Below are positions 9,052 through 18,913 of a stretch of DNA of 64,000 bases, piece by piece. The position numbers and the translations under genes were made by a program. The DNA is from Rhodanobacter sp. Root480 (GTDB lineage Bacteria; Pseudomonadota; Gammaproteobacteria; Xanthomonadales; Rhodanobacteraceae), in contig NZ_LMEX01000002.1 in NCBI RefSeq assembly GCF_001426645.1, positions 142,321 through 206,320 on the forward strand. The letters run 5' to 3'. The first letter of the stretch is position 1. Every line of letters begins with the position of its first letter. The notes under the pieces are model-generated. The model did no database searches. It was not told where the DNA came from and saw only the letters and a program-made list of their open reading frames with translations.

Positions 9052-9812
9052 GCCGATGCCCTCGCCGGCTGGCGTTCGGCGAGGCCGGCGTAGCCGTGGG
9101 CCTCAAGCTTCAGCGCCAGCGACTTGTCGCCGGTTTCCACGATGCGCCCGCCGGCCAGCACGTGCACCACGTCGGGCACCACGTAGTCGAGCAGGCGTTG
9201 GTAGTGGGTGATCATCAGGAACGCGCGATCGGGCGAACGCAGCGCGTTGACGCCGTCGGCCACGTGCTTCAGCGCGTCGATGTCCAGCCCCGAGTCGGTC
9301 TCGTCGAGGATCGCCAGTTGCGGCTCGAGCACCGCCATCTGGAAGATCTCGTTGCGCTTCTTTTCGCCGCCGGAAAAACCTTCATTGACGGCGCGGTGCA
9401 GCAGCTCGTCGGAGATCTGCATCACCTTCAGCTTCTCACGCACCAGCTTCAGGAACTGCATCGAATCGAGCTCCTTCTCGCCGCGCGACTTGCGCTGCGC
9501 GTTGAGCGCCGCGCGCAGGAAATAGGTGTTGTTGACGCCGGGGATTTCCACCGGGTACTGGAACGCCAGGAACACGCCGGCGGCGGCGCGCTCCTCCGGC
9601 GCCAGCGCCAGCAGGTCGACGCCGTTGTAGATCACGGTGCCCGCGGTGACTTCGTAGCCGTCGCGACCGGAGAGCACGTTGCCCAGCGTGGATTTGCCCG
9701 CGCCATTCGGCCCCATGATGGCGTGCACCTCACCCGCATTCACGGTGAGGCTGAGCCCCTTGAGGATTTCCTTGCCCTCGACACGGGCGTGCAGGTTTTC
9801 GATTTTAAGCAT
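9048..9812 (-). CDS. sufC: Fe-S cluster assembly ATPase SufC
   Basis: 254 residues, a soluble ABC-type ATPase that drives SufB-SufD rearrangement. Walker A is GPNGAGKST (residues 34-42), the signature is GFSGGEKKRNEI, Walker B is LAILDETDSGLDID, and the switch histidine is in MITHYQRLLDYV. All are canonical. The gene lies between sufB and sufD in the usual order. Its 3' end overlaps sufD; its 5' end is separated from sufB by about 100 bases containing an inverted GGGAATCGGG-type repeat. Confidence 0.97.
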   Translation of the reverse strand: MLKIENLHARVEGKEILKGLSLTVNAGEVHAIMGPNGAGKSTLGNVLSGRDGYEVTAGTVIYNGVDLLALAPEERAAAGVFLAFQYPVEIPGVNNTYFLRAALNAQRKSRGEKELDSMQFLKLVREKLKVMQISDELLHRAVNEGFSGGEKKRNEIFQMAVLEPQLAILDETDSGLDIDALKHVADGVNALRSPDRAFLMITHYQRLLDYVVPDVVHVLAGGRIVETGDKSLALKLEAHGYAGLAERQPARASA

Positions 9813-9821
9813 TTCAGTATC

Positions 9822-9908
9822 CGGGAATGGGGAATCGGGAATGGGGAATCGTCAGAAGCGAAATCGGGCCGCATCGAAGCTCTTGCGATTCCCGATTCCC
9901 CATTCCCG
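9822..9908. repeat. inverted GGGAATCGGGAATGGGGAATCG repeat between sufB and sufC
   Basis: The left arm (9822-9851) is two tandem copies of a GGGAATGGGGAATC unit, and the right arm (9886-9908) is the reverse complement. The same family recurs as a single arm at 12444-12473 and as a pair at 28238-28339. This is a known style of dispersed repeat in Xanthomonadales intergenic DNA. Within the operon it would form a long mRNA hairpin. Confidence 0.8.
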
Positions 9909-9921
9909 ACTCCCGTTTCAA

Positions 9922-11396
<1,475 letters not shown>

Positions 11397-11400
<4 letters not shown>

Positions 11401-11873
11401 TCCGTGGTGGCCGCGCCGGCGGGGATGGGCGCGCTCTCGATCATTTGCATGGCGATGCGGCGTTTCTTCGGCGGCGGTTTCATCATGTCGGCCAGGCTTA
11501 CCGCGCGCAGTGCGTCGTCCAGCACGTGGTTGATCTGTTGCCAGCTGCCGCGCACGCCGCATTGCGCCTCGCGGTCGCACTGGCCTTCGGCGATGCTGCA
11601 TTCGGTCATGCCCAGCGGGCCTTCCAGCGCCTCGACGATTTCGGCCAGCGAAATCTCGGTGGCGGGCCGGGCCAGCCGGTAACCGCCGTTGGCGCCGCGA
11701 AAGGATTCCACCAGCGTGGCGTGCCCCAGCGCCTTCAGCAATTTGCTCACCGTCGGCAGCTCCAGCCGGGTTTCTTCGGCGATCTGCACGGCGCTGTGCA
11801 CGTGGTCCGGGTGGGTGGCGATGAAGGCCATTACCACGGTGGCGTAATCGGTCAATCGGCTGACGCGGAGCAT
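11397..11873 (-). CDS. sufR: Rrf2-family Fe-S-sensing regulator of the suf operon
   Basis: 158 residues. An N-terminal winged helix ([19 protein letters not shown], then [21 protein letters not shown]) is followed by the cluster-binding region with Cys92, Cys99 and Cys105, the same spacing class as IscR (Cys92, Cys98, Cys104). The family binds a 2Fe-2S cluster and represses or activates Fe-S assembly genes according to cluster status. It heads the operon and overlaps sufB, and an inverted repeat overlaps its promoter, which fits autorepression. The symbol is by role; in related genomes this gene is annotated as the SUF system Fe-S assembly regulator. Confidence 0.92.
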
Positions 11874-11890
11874 GGAAACCGGCCGGATTC

Positions 11891-11932
11891 AATCGGGACC
11901 AAAATGGTACTGATTAGCGCCGTCGCGGTCAA
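11891..11932 (-). promoter_or_regulatory. suf operon promoter with overlapping inverted-repeat operator
   Basis: On the minus strand a -35 box TTGACC (11927-11932) and a -10 box TACCAT (11904-11909) are 17 bases apart. An imperfect palindrome, AATCGGGACC (11891-11900), AAAAT, GGTACTGATT (11906-11915), with 8 of 10 arm positions matching, covers the -10 box. It is placed where an Rrf2 repressor would block RNA polymerase. The binding protein is inferred from position only. Confidence 0.55.
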
Positions 11933-12053
11933 TGCCGCTGCAGCGCACCATCGGGGGGAAAGCATGGATCGCAATGCCCGATCACCGTGCAAATTTTCGC
12001 GCGGGTGAGCCGCAAGTCATTGAAAAACATGTTGCCGGCCGGGTACGACGAGG

Positions 12054-12069
12054 TGGCACGCATCGTGCT
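12054..12069 (+). promoter_or_regulatory. sigma-54 type promoter for glnK-amtB
   Basis: TGGCACG-CATC-GTGCT matches the -24/-12 consensus TGGCACG-N4-TTGCW at all fixed positions except one T. The GG and GC doublets have the required spacing. It ends 32 bases before the glnK ATG, leaving room for a short leader with a GAGG ribosome site. No clear NtrC site was found upstream. Confidence 0.65.
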
Positions 12070-12071
12070 GA

Positions 12072-12440
<369 letters not shown>

Positions 12441-12443
12441 AAC

Positions 12444-12473
12444 GGGATTTGGAATTCGGGATTCGGGATTCGG
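12444..12473 (+). repeat. GGGATTCGGGATTCGG repeat at the glnK-amtB junction
   Basis: Three near-copies of a GGGATTC unit follow the glnK stop codon directly. It is the single-arm form of the repeat at 9822-9908 and 28238-28339. It lies in frame with a longer possible amtB start at 12430 and would be translated as ETGFGIRDSGFG if that start were used. Confidence 0.75.
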
Positions 12474-12495
12474 CCGCCGCCTCGGAGTGCGGTGC

Positions 12496-13794
12496 ATGCT
12501 GGCGCTTGCCGGCGGCCTGCTGGCGTTGCCGGCGATGGCGCAGACGGCGGCCGCGCCGGACAGCGGTGACACCGCCTGGATGCTGACCGCCACCATGCTG
12601 GTGCTGCTGATGACGATACCGGGGCTGGCGCTGTTCTACGGCGGCATGGTGCGGGCCAAGAACCTGTTGTCGGTGTTGATGCAGTGTTTCGCCATCACCG
12701 CGCTGGTGAGCGTGCTGTGGCTGCTGTACGGCTACAGCATGGCGTTCAGCACCGAGGGCATGCAGGCCGGCGTCACCAACCTGCACTCGTTCATCGGCGG
12801 TCTGGACCGCGCGATGTTCGCGGGGATGACGCCAGCCAGCCTGTACGCCCATGTGCCGGAAAGCGTGTTCGCGATGTTCCAGCTCACGTTCGCCATCATC
12901 ACGCCGGCACTGATCGTGGGCGCGGTGGCCGAGCGCATGAAGTTCTCGGCGCTGATGCTGTTCACCATCGGCTGGTTCACCTTTGCCTACCTGCCGATGG
13001 CGCACATGGTGTGGGGCGGCCCCGGCTCCTTCCTGGGCGACATCGGCGTGCTGGATTTTGCCGGCGGCACGGTGGTGCACATCAACGCCGGCATCGCCGG
13101 CCTGGTGGCCTGCCTGGTACTGGGCAAGCGCCGCGGCTATCCGCACGCACCCATGCCGCCGCACAACCTGGGCTACACCCTGATCGGCGCCAGCATGCTG
13201 TGGCTGGGCTGGTTCGGTTTCAACGCGGGCTCGGCCGTCGCCGCCAACGGCACCGCCGGCATGGCGATGCTGGTGACGCAGATCGCCACCGCCGCCGCCG
13301 CGCTGGGCTGGATGGGCGTGGAATGGATCATCCACCGCCGCGCCAGCGTGCTGGGCATCGCCTCGGGTGCGGTGGCCGGGCTGGTGGCGATCACCCCCGC
13401 CGCCGGCACCATCGGCCCCGGCGGCGCGCTGATCCTTGGCGCGTCGGCGGGCGTGATCTGCTTCTTCTGCGCCACCCGCCTGAAGCACTACTTCGGCTAT
13501 GACGACAGCCTGGACGTGTTCGGCGTGCACGCCGTGGCCGGCATCGTGGGCGCCCTGCTCACCGGCCCGTTCGCGGCGGCGGCGCTGGGCGGCTTCGGCG
13601 CCGTCGAGCATCCGTGGCTGCAGCTGTGGATCCAGGCCAAGGGCGTGGGCTTCACCGTGCTGTGGAGCGGTGCGCTGACCTGGTTGGTGCTCAAGCTGAT
13701 CGACTGGACGATCGGCCTGCGCGTCGATGAGGAACAGGAGCAGATCGGCCTGGATCTGGCACTGCACGAGGAGCGTGCCTACAACCTGTCGTAA
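12496..13794 (+). CDS. amtB: ammonium transporter AmtB
   Basis: 432 residues from the chosen ATG. A cleavable signal peptide (MLALAGGLLALPAMA) is followed by about eleven membrane helices, with family motifs ALFYGGMVRAKN, DFAGGTVVHINAGIAGL (pore histidine) and DVFGVHAVAGIVGALLTG (second pore histidine). The protein conducts ammonium across the inner membrane and is blocked by GlnK. A GGAG sequence eight bases upstream supports this start; an in-frame ATG at 12430, overlapping glnK by eleven bases and with its own AGGAG, would add 22 residues made of repeat DNA. The C-terminal GlnK-contact region (LDLALHEERAYNLS) is present. Confidence 0.93.
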   Translation: MLALAGGLLALPAMAQTAAAPDSGDTAWMLTATMLVLLMTIPGLALFYGGMVRAKNLLSVLMQCFAITALVSVLWLLYGYSMAFSTEGMQAGVTNLHSFIGGLDRAMFAGMTPASLYAHVPESVFAMFQLTFAIITPALIVGAVAERMKFSALMLFTIGWFTFAYLPMAHMVWGGPGSFLGDIGVLDFAGGTVVHINAGIAGLVACLVLGKRRGYPHAPMPPHNLGYTLIGASMLWLGWFGFNAGSAVAANGTAGMAMLVTQIATAAAALGWMGVEWIIHRRASVLGIASGAVAGLVAITPAAGTIGPGGALILGASAGVICFFCATRLKHYFGYDDSLDVFGVHAVAGIVGALLTGPFAAAALGGFGAVEHPWLQLWIQAKGVGFTVLWSGALTWLVLKLIDWTIGLRVDEEQEQIGLDLALHEERAYNLS

Positions 13795-13905
13795 GCAACG
13801 GTCATGGAGATGGGTAGCGGACGGTCGACGGATCGACAAGAATCGTCCGCTGCCCTCTTCTCCGGAGTAACCCTTGCGCACCCACCTTCAATCCGATCTC
13901 GCGCG

Positions 13906-14952
13906 ATGAGCTCCGGCCTTCCGGACCGCGCCGCCAGCCGCCTAGCCTGGACCCGCGACGTACTCGCCGACCCCGGGCTGACGCTGGAGCCCGCCTCCGC
14001 CGACGCCAGCTTCCGCAGCTATTGGCGGACCCGCCATGCGGGGCAGAGCTGGATCGTGATGGATTCGCCGCCGGCGCTGGAAGACCCCGCGCCGTGGCTG
14101 GCCATCGGCACCCGCCTGGCCGCTGCCGGCCTGCATGTGCCGACGGTACGCGCGCAGGATCTGCAGCAGGGTTTCCTGCTGATCGAGGACCTGGGCTCAC
14201 AGCTGTACCTGCCTGCGTTGAACGACGCCACTGTGGACGCCCTGTACGGCGACGCGTTGCGCGCGCTGCTGCACATGCAGCGCGACGTGGATACCGCGGG
14301 CATGCAGCGCTACACCCGCGACTTCCTGCTGCGCGAGCTGGAAATCATGCCCGAATGGTTTCTGCGCCGGCACCTGGGCCACACCCCGACCTGTGCGGAA
14401 TGGGACGTGCTGGAAGCGGGCTTCACCACGCTGCTGCACAACGCGCTGGCGCAGCCGCAAGGCTTCGTGCATCGCGATTACCACAGCCGCAACCTGCTGA
14501 TCGTGCCGCACGACCAGCCGCAGAACATCGCCACGCGATTGCCCAACCCCGGCATCATCGATTACCAGGGCGCGCTGATCGGCCCGATCACCTACGACCT
14601 CGCCTCGCTGCTGCGCGACTGCTATATCGCGTGGGATCGCCAGCGGGTGGAAGCGTGGGCGGACGGCTATCGTCTGCACCTGCAAACCGCCCAGTTGATC
14701 GACGGCTCGGTGGACCGCGGCCAGTTCCTGCGCTGGTTCGACCTGACCGGCCTGCAGCGCCACATCAAGGTGCTCGGCATCTTCTGCCGCCTCTGCTATC
14801 GCGACAACAAACCCGGCTACCTCGATGACCTGCCGCGCGTATACGACTACGTCATCGACGTCGCCGCGCGTTACCCCGAGCTGGCCGACTTCGCAGCGCT
14901 GCTGCAGCGCTGCGTGGGAACGCGCGACCTGCGCCAGGTGACGACCGCATGA
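13906..14952 (+). CDS. amgK: N-acetylmuramate/N-acetylglucosamine kinase AmgK
   Basis: 348 residues, an aminoglycoside-phosphotransferase fold sugar kinase. The catalytic loop is FVHRDYHSRNLLI (Asp191) and the metal-binding motif is GIIDYQGALIGP (Asp219). AmgK phosphorylates the anomeric carbon of MurNAc, bypassing de novo UDP-MurNAc synthesis during cell-wall recycling, a route that confers fosfomycin tolerance in pseudomonads. The assignment rests on the fold motifs plus the immediately following murU, overlapped by four bases. The ATG at MSSGLPDRAAS was preferred to an upstream start within the intergenic inverted repeat (13816-13851). Confidence 0.9.
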   Translation: MSSGLPDRAASRLAWTRDVLADPGLTLEPASADASFRSYWRTRHAGQSWIVMDSPPALEDPAPWLAIGTRLAAAGLHVPTVRAQDLQQGFLLIEDLGSQLYLPALNDATVDALYGDALRALLHMQRDVDTAGMQRYTRDFLLRELEIMPEWFLRRHLGHTPTCAEWDVLEAGFTTLLHNALAQPQGFVHRDYHSRNLLIVPHDQPQNIATRLPNPGIIDYQGALIGPITYDLASLLRDCYIAWDRQRVEAWADGYRLHLQTAQLIDGSVDRGQFLRWFDLTGLQRHIKVLGIFCRLCYRDNKPGYLDDLPRVYDYVIDVAARYPELADFAALLQRCVGTRDLRQVTTA

Positions 14953-15653
14953 GGCATGCACTGATCTTTGCCGCCGGCCGCGGTGAACGCATGCGGCCGT
15001 TGACCGACACCACGCCCAAGCCGTTGCTGCCGGTGGGCGGCAAACCGCTGATCGTCTGGCACCTGGAAAAGCTGGCCGCCGCCGGCGTGAACTACGTGGT
15101 GATCAACACCTCGCACCTGGCCGAACAATTCCCCGACGCGCTGGGCGACGGTTCGCGCTGGGGCCTGCGCATCCGCTATGCCTACGAAGGCGCGGAGCCG
15201 CTGGAAACCGGCGGCGGCATGCTCAATGCGCTGTCGCTGCTTGGCGATGCACCCTTCATCGCCATCAGTGGCGACATCTGGACCGACGCCGACTTCACTA
15301 CCTTGCCGCTTGAACCGACCGGCCTCGCCCACCTGTTGCTGGTCGACAACCCGCCCCATCATCCCGACGGCGATTTCGCGCTGGATGCGCATGGGTTGGT
15401 GCACGACACAGGCACGGCGCGGCTGACCTTCAGCGGCATCGGCGTCTACCGCCCGCAGCTGTTGAACAACTGGCGTGATGTGGTGGAGGCGACGGATACC
15501 CAACCAACTCGCTTCAAGCTGGCCCCGCTGTTGCGCGCAGCGATGGCCGATGCTGCGGTCAGCGGTACGCATTTTCGGGGTACCTGGACTGACGTGGGCA
15601 CGCCGCAGCGACTGCAGGAATTGGGGCAGACCTTGGACTCCAGGCAAACCTAA
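14949..15653 (+). CDS. murU: N-acetylmuramate alpha-1-phosphate uridylyltransferase MurU
   Basis: 234 residues of a sugar-nucleotidyltransferase fold. The nucleotide loop is LIFAAGRGERMRPLTD with the following PKPLLPVGGKPL lysine, the metal aspartate is in ISGDIWTDADF, and the C terminus has WTDVGTPQRL. It turns MurNAc-1-phosphate into UDP-MurNAc. The ATGA overlap with amgK indicates one operon for the MurNAc recycling shortcut. Similar mannose-1-phosphate guanylyltransferase-like enzymes exist, but the amgK pairing makes MurU the best reading. Confidence 0.92.
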   Translation: MRHALIFAAGRGERMRPLTDTTPKPLLPVGGKPLIVWHLEKLAAAGVNYVVINTSHLAEQFPDALGDGSRWGLRIRYAYEGAEPLETGGGMLNALSLLGDAPFIAISGDIWTDADFTTLPLEPTGLAHLLLVDNPPHHPDGDFALDAHGLVHDTGTARLTFSGIGVYRPQLLNNWRDVVEATDTQPTRFKLAPLLRAAMADAAVSGTHFRGTWTDVGTPQRLQELGQTLDSRQT

Positions 15654-15710
15654 CTCGCCGCGTAGGAGCGCACCCTGTGCGCGATGCTTTTGATGTTGCT
15701 TTGCGCATTT

Positions 15711-15906
15711 GTGGGAGCGACTTCAGTCGCGATGCTTTTTGATTTGGTGTGGTTTAGAGCAAAGAGCTTTCGATCGCCTGCGGCGCTCGAGTCACTTTCT
15801 CTTTGCGTGCTCAAAGAGAAAGTAACTCGGCTGCCGTAGGCAGACGAAAGCTCTTCCTCGGAGCCACATCCAAGAGCAAAGGCGTCGCGACTGAAGTCGC
15901 TCCTAC
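15711..15906. repeat. nested inverted-repeat element with REP-type outer arms
   Basis: This fills most of the 385-base gap after murU. Outer arms are REP-like: 15711-15740 against 15877-15906, centred on GGAGCGACTTCAGTCGCG. Inside lie a 10-bp pair, AGAGCTTTCG (15763-15772) with CGAAAGCTCT (15845-15854), and an 18-bp stem with one mismatch (15788-15805 with 15812-15829) around a 6-base loop. A further degraded copy lies at 15924-15952. The layered symmetry suggests one compound, possibly mobile, palindromic unit. No open frame here is convincing. Confidence 0.8.
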
Positions 15907-15984
15907 AGAAAGCCAAAGAACAAGAGCATCGCGGCCAAAGCCGCTTCCACAAGGACCGACGGACCGCCGCCCGTTCGGCAACCG

Positions 15985-16014
15985 CAAAACAAAAACGGCA
16001 CCGCGAGGTGCCGT
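15985..16014 (-). terminator. rho-independent terminator of the slyD-type gene
   Basis: On the minus strand ACGGCACC, a four-base loop and GGTGCCGT form an 8-bp stem (15995-16014), followed by the T-rich run TTTTTGTTTT. It begins about 25 bases after the stop codon of the isomerase gene. Confidence 0.88.
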
Positions 16015-16038
16015 TCTTGTTTCATCAGAAGCGCAGGC

Positions 16039-16524
16039 TCAGTGTGCCGCAGCATCCGGCGCATGAGCGTGGCCGTGCTTCAGCTCATCCTCGGTCGGCT
16101 CGCGCACTTCGCTGATGCTCACGTCGAAATGCAGCGTCTGGCCGGCCATCGGGTGGTTCATGTCCACATCGATGGTGCTCATGCCCACCTTGTGCACGGT
16201 GACCGCGCGCTGGCCGCCTTCTTTCATCCGCAGCACGGTGACGTCGCCGGGCTTGAGGCGGTTGGCCTGCGGCACGTACTTCTTCGACAGGCGCTGGACC
16301 TGGCCTTCCTGGCGCACACCGTAGCCTTCCTCCGGTGACACGTCGACCGCCAGCGTCTCGCCGGCTTCGTGGCCTTCCAGTGCTGTTTCCAGCCCCGGAA
16401 TCAGCTGGCCGTGGCCCAGCAAAATCCACAGCTGCTGATCGCGATCGCGCGAGCTTTCCACCGCTTCGCCGTTCACCGTGAGGGTGTAGTGGAACGCGAT
16501 GACCTTGTCCTTGCCAGCCTTCAT
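16039..16524 (-). CDS. FKBP-type peptidyl-prolyl cis-trans isomerase, SlyD-like
   Basis: 161 residues. The FKBP half-domains (KDKVIAFHYTLTVNGE and GLETALEGHEAGET) flank an insert-in-flap chaperone domain at about residues 70-125 (SPEEGYGVRQEGQVQ to VTVHKV), the SlyD arrangement. It helps proline isomerisation and folding in the cytoplasm. The C-terminal tail has a few histidines (HGHAHAPDAAAH) but not the long metal-binding tail of E. coli SlyD, so a nickel-delivery role is less likely. The start MKAGKDKV matches the family; the extra eight upstream codons were rejected. Confidence 0.9.
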   Translation of the reverse strand: MKAGKDKVIAFHYTLTVNGEAVESSRDRDQQLWILLGHGQLIPGLETALEGHEAGETLAVDVSPEEGYGVRQEGQVQRLSKKYVPQANRLKPGDVTVLRMKEGGQRAVTVHKVGMSTIDVDMNHPMAGQTLHFDVSISEVREPTEDELKHGHAHAPDAAAH

Positions 16525-16710
16525 TGCCTGTCTCGTCGATGGGAACAAACGACGGATTCTAGCTTACCCTTGGCTCGCCGGGACCCTGCGGGGGCACCTC
16601 GCCGCCGCCGGCCATCATCCGCCCGTCACGCCGCAGCCGGACATTGCAATGCGCAGTGCCTGCCGTAACTGGTAAATGGCGGCGCTTCCCCCACTGCAAT
16701 GGAGACAGGC

Positions 16711-17391
16711 ATGGCGCTCGATCGCGCACAGCGAAACGACATCGCCCACCATTACGCCCACCGCGGCCACCAATGGTATGCGCGCTGGAAACTCGCCTGC
16801 GATCCGGCCTACGGCGCCGTGGACCCTCTGTTGCGCGGCTCGTCGCTGCCGCTGCTCGACATCGGTTGCGGCATCGGCCTGCTGGGCCAGTACCTGCACG
16901 CTGCGGGGATACGGGCGCCTTACATCGGCGTCGACCACGACCCGCGCAAGATCACCGCGGCACGCGAAGCCGCTGCGGCTGCAGGGCTTGGCGATCAGAT
17001 GGACCTGCGCTGCGCCGATGCCGCCACGCTGCCACCGGTGCATGGCCACGTGGCGCTGCTGGACGTGCTGCACTACCTGGGCGCCGCGCAGCAGCAGGCG
17101 TTGTTGCAGGTGGCCATCGCGCATCTGGCACCGGCGGGCACGCTGGTGATCCGCAATGTCCTGCGCGAACCCAACTGGCGTTTCCACGCCACCCGGGTGG
17201 AGGAATTCTTCCTGCGGGTGTCGGGCTGGATTCCCGGTGGCGCGCAGCACTACCCGGATGCGCAGGAACTGTGCGCGCCGCTGCGCCAGGCCGGCCTCGA
17301 CGTGCAGGTGGGTTCCCTGCGCGGTCGCACGCCGTACAACAGCTATCTGCTGGTGGCCCGATTTCACGATACGGAACAAAAACGCGCGTGA
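16711..17391 (+). CDS. class I SAM-dependent methyltransferase
   Basis: 226 residues. Motif I is LLDIGCGIGLLG (about 47-58), followed by an acidic residue after the second strand (IGVDHDPRK) and motif II-like VALLDVLHYL. The substrate cannot be identified; the fold resembles small-molecule methyltransferases. The start at MALDRAQRND was chosen because a GGAG ribosome site lies six bases upstream, inside the codons of an alternative ATG four residues earlier. It stands alone between divergent slyD and the RhlE-type helicase. Confidence 0.82.
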   Translation: MALDRAQRNDIAHHYAHRGHQWYARWKLACDPAYGAVDPLLRGSSLPLLDIGCGIGLLGQYLHAAGIRAPYIGVDHDPRKITAAREAAAAAGLGDQMDLRCADAATLPPVHGHVALLDVLHYLGAAQQQALLQVAIAHLAPAGTLVIRNVLREPNWRFHATRVEEFFLRVSGWIPGGAQHYPDAQELCAPLRQAGLDVQVGSLRGRTPYNSYLLVARFHDTEQKRA

Positions 17392-17480
17392 GCGGCCCCA
17401 ACCCGTTATACTCGGCGGCGCAGTCCCCCTGATTGCTGCGGCATTGCCGCCCTTTCCCCCTTAGTCTGCAACACGGTATG

Positions 17481-17506
17481 AACACTCCGGGTTGCTCAGG
17501 AGTGTT
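17481..17506 (+). promoter_or_regulatory. hairpin that sequesters the ribosome site of the RhlE-type helicase
   Basis: AACACTCC (17481-17488) is perfectly complementary to GGAGTGTT (17499-17506), with a ten-base loop. The right arm contains the Shine-Dalgarno GGAG and ends two bases before the start ATG. Folding would hide the ribosome site; cold or low helicase activity could therefore change translation of the helicase. Confidence 0.6.
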
Positions 17507-17508
17507 AC

Positions 17509-18825
17509 ATGTCTTTTGATTCGCTGGGCCTTGCGCCCGCGTTGTTGCGTGCGCTTGCCGAATACGGCTACACGCAGGCTACCCCGATCCAGGCCGCCGC
17601 CATTCCGGCCGCGCTGGAAGGCCACGATCTGCTCGCCGCCGCCCAGACCGGCACCGGCAAGACCGCCGCGTTCGCGCTGCCGTTGCTGCAGAAGCTTTCC
17701 ACCAGCGGTCAGACCATGACGCGCCGCCCGCGCGCGCTGATCCTCACCCCCACCCGCGAGCTGGCCGCGCAGATCCACGACAACATGCGCAGCTACGGCA
17801 AGCACATCCAGGTCAGCGCCACCACCATCTTCGGCGGCGTCAGCATGGGCCCGCAGATCAACGCGCTGCGTCGTGGCGTGGACGTCGTCATTGCCACCCC
17901 CGGTCGATTGATGGACCACATGCAGCAGCGCACGCTGGACCTGTCCGCGGTGGAAACGCTGGTGCTGGATGAAGCCGACCGCATGCTGGACATGGGCTTC
18001 CTGCCGGCCCTGAAGCGCATCCTGCAGTCGGTGCCGAAGCGCCGCCAGACGCTGCTGTTCTCGGCCACCTTCGCGCCGGCGATCAAGACGCTGGCGATGG
18101 AGTTCATGCACAACCCGAAGGAGATCTCGGTCTCCGCGCCGAACACCGTCACCACCCTGGTCAGCCACCAGGTGCATCCGGTCGACGCCGCGCGCAAGCG
18201 CGACCTGCTGCTGCACGTGCTGTCGCAGGACAGCCGCCGCCAGACCCTGGTGTTCAGCCGCACCAAGCATGGCGCCGACAAGCTGGTGACGTACCTCAAC
18301 GCCTCGGGCCTGCGCAGCGCCGCGATCCACGGCAACAAGAGCCAGAACGCCCGCACCCGCGCACTCAGCGATTTCAAGAGCGGCCGCGTCACCGTGCTGG
18401 TGGCCACCGACATCGCCGCCCGCGGCATCGACATCGAGCAGTTGCCGATCGTGATCAACTTCGACCTGCCCTCGGTGGCCGAGGATTACGTGCACCGCAT
18501 CGGCCGCACCGGCCGCGCCGGCATGGAAGGCCTGGCGCTGTCGCTGGTCAGCCATGACGAGAGCGGCCTGCTGTACGACATCCGCAAGCTGCTGAAGCAG
18601 GAGATCGCGATCACCGCGGTGACCGGTTTCGAGCCGTCCGCGCCGCTGCGCATCGATGCCGGCGCGCCGCGTCCGAAGCAGGGTGGCGGCGGTCAGCGCC
18701 AGCCGCGCCAGGGCAAACCCTCCGGCTCGGCCCGCCCGAACGGCTACGCCGCGCAAGGCCGTGGCGAGCATGCCGCCGGCAACCAGCGTCGTCGCTCCAG
18801 CCATCGGCCTGCTGCCAAGGCTTGA
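17509..18825 (+). CDS. rhlE: DEAD-box RNA helicase, RhlE-like
   Basis: 438 residues. All helicase motifs are present in order: Q motif (TPIQAAAIP), I (AQTGTGKT), Ia (PTRELAAQI), Ib (TPGRL), II (VLDEADRM), III (SATF), V ([10 protein letters not shown]) and VI ([10 protein letters not shown]). After the core comes a basic, Gly/Gln/Arg-rich tail (about 385-438, [15 protein letters not shown]), typical of RhlE proteins and used for unspecific RNA binding. It unwinds rRNA or mRNA structures during ribosome assembly and cold adaptation. The start codon lies just after a hairpin that covers its ribosome site. Confidence 0.93.
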   Translation: MSFDSLGLAPALLRALAEYGYTQATPIQAAAIPAALEGHDLLAAAQTGTGKTAAFALPLLQKLSTSGQTMTRRPRALILTPTRELAAQIHDNMRSYGKHIQVSATTIFGGVSMGPQINALRRGVDVVIATPGRLMDHMQQRTLDLSAVETLVLDEADRMLDMGFLPALKRILQSVPKRRQTLLFSATFAPAIKTLAMEFMHNPKEISVSAPNTVTTLVSHQVHPVDAARKRDLLLHVLSQDSRRQTLVFSRTKHGADKLVTYLNASGLRSAAIHGNKSQNARTRALSDFKSGRVTVLVATDIAARGIDIEQLPIVINFDLPSVAEDYVHRIGRTGRAGMEGLALSLVSHDESGLLYDIRKLLKQEIAITAVTGFEPSAPLRIDAGAPRPKQGGGGQRQPRQGKPSGSARPNGYAAQGRGEHAAGNQRRRSSHRPAAKA

Positions 18826-18834
18826 CCGTAATTT

Positions 18835-18904
18835 GTAGGAGCGGCTTCAGCCGCGACCGCCCTTCCATCGAACCGGAGAGCGTCGCGGCTGAAGCCGCTC
18901 CTAC
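18835..18904. repeat. REP pair (inverted GTAGGAGCGGCTTCAGCCGC copies)
   Basis: A 23-base copy at 18835-18857 and its exact reverse complement at 18882-18904 flank a 24-base loop. It sits between the convergent rhlE and fghA genes, where it could act as a bidirectional 3' end stabiliser. Confidence 0.9.
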
Positions 18905-18913
18905 ATTGGTTGG

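Noticed and set aside
13816..13851. AGCGGACG ... CGTCCGCT inverted repeat between amtB and amgK, considered as a terminator.
   Set aside because: The stem is only eight bases with a 20-base loop and has no T-run, so the evidence is too weak for a feature.
15803..16066. A short frame in the repeat region after murU.
   Set aside because: It is translated from palindromic repeats and the slyD terminator; no ribosome site or conserved feature is seen.
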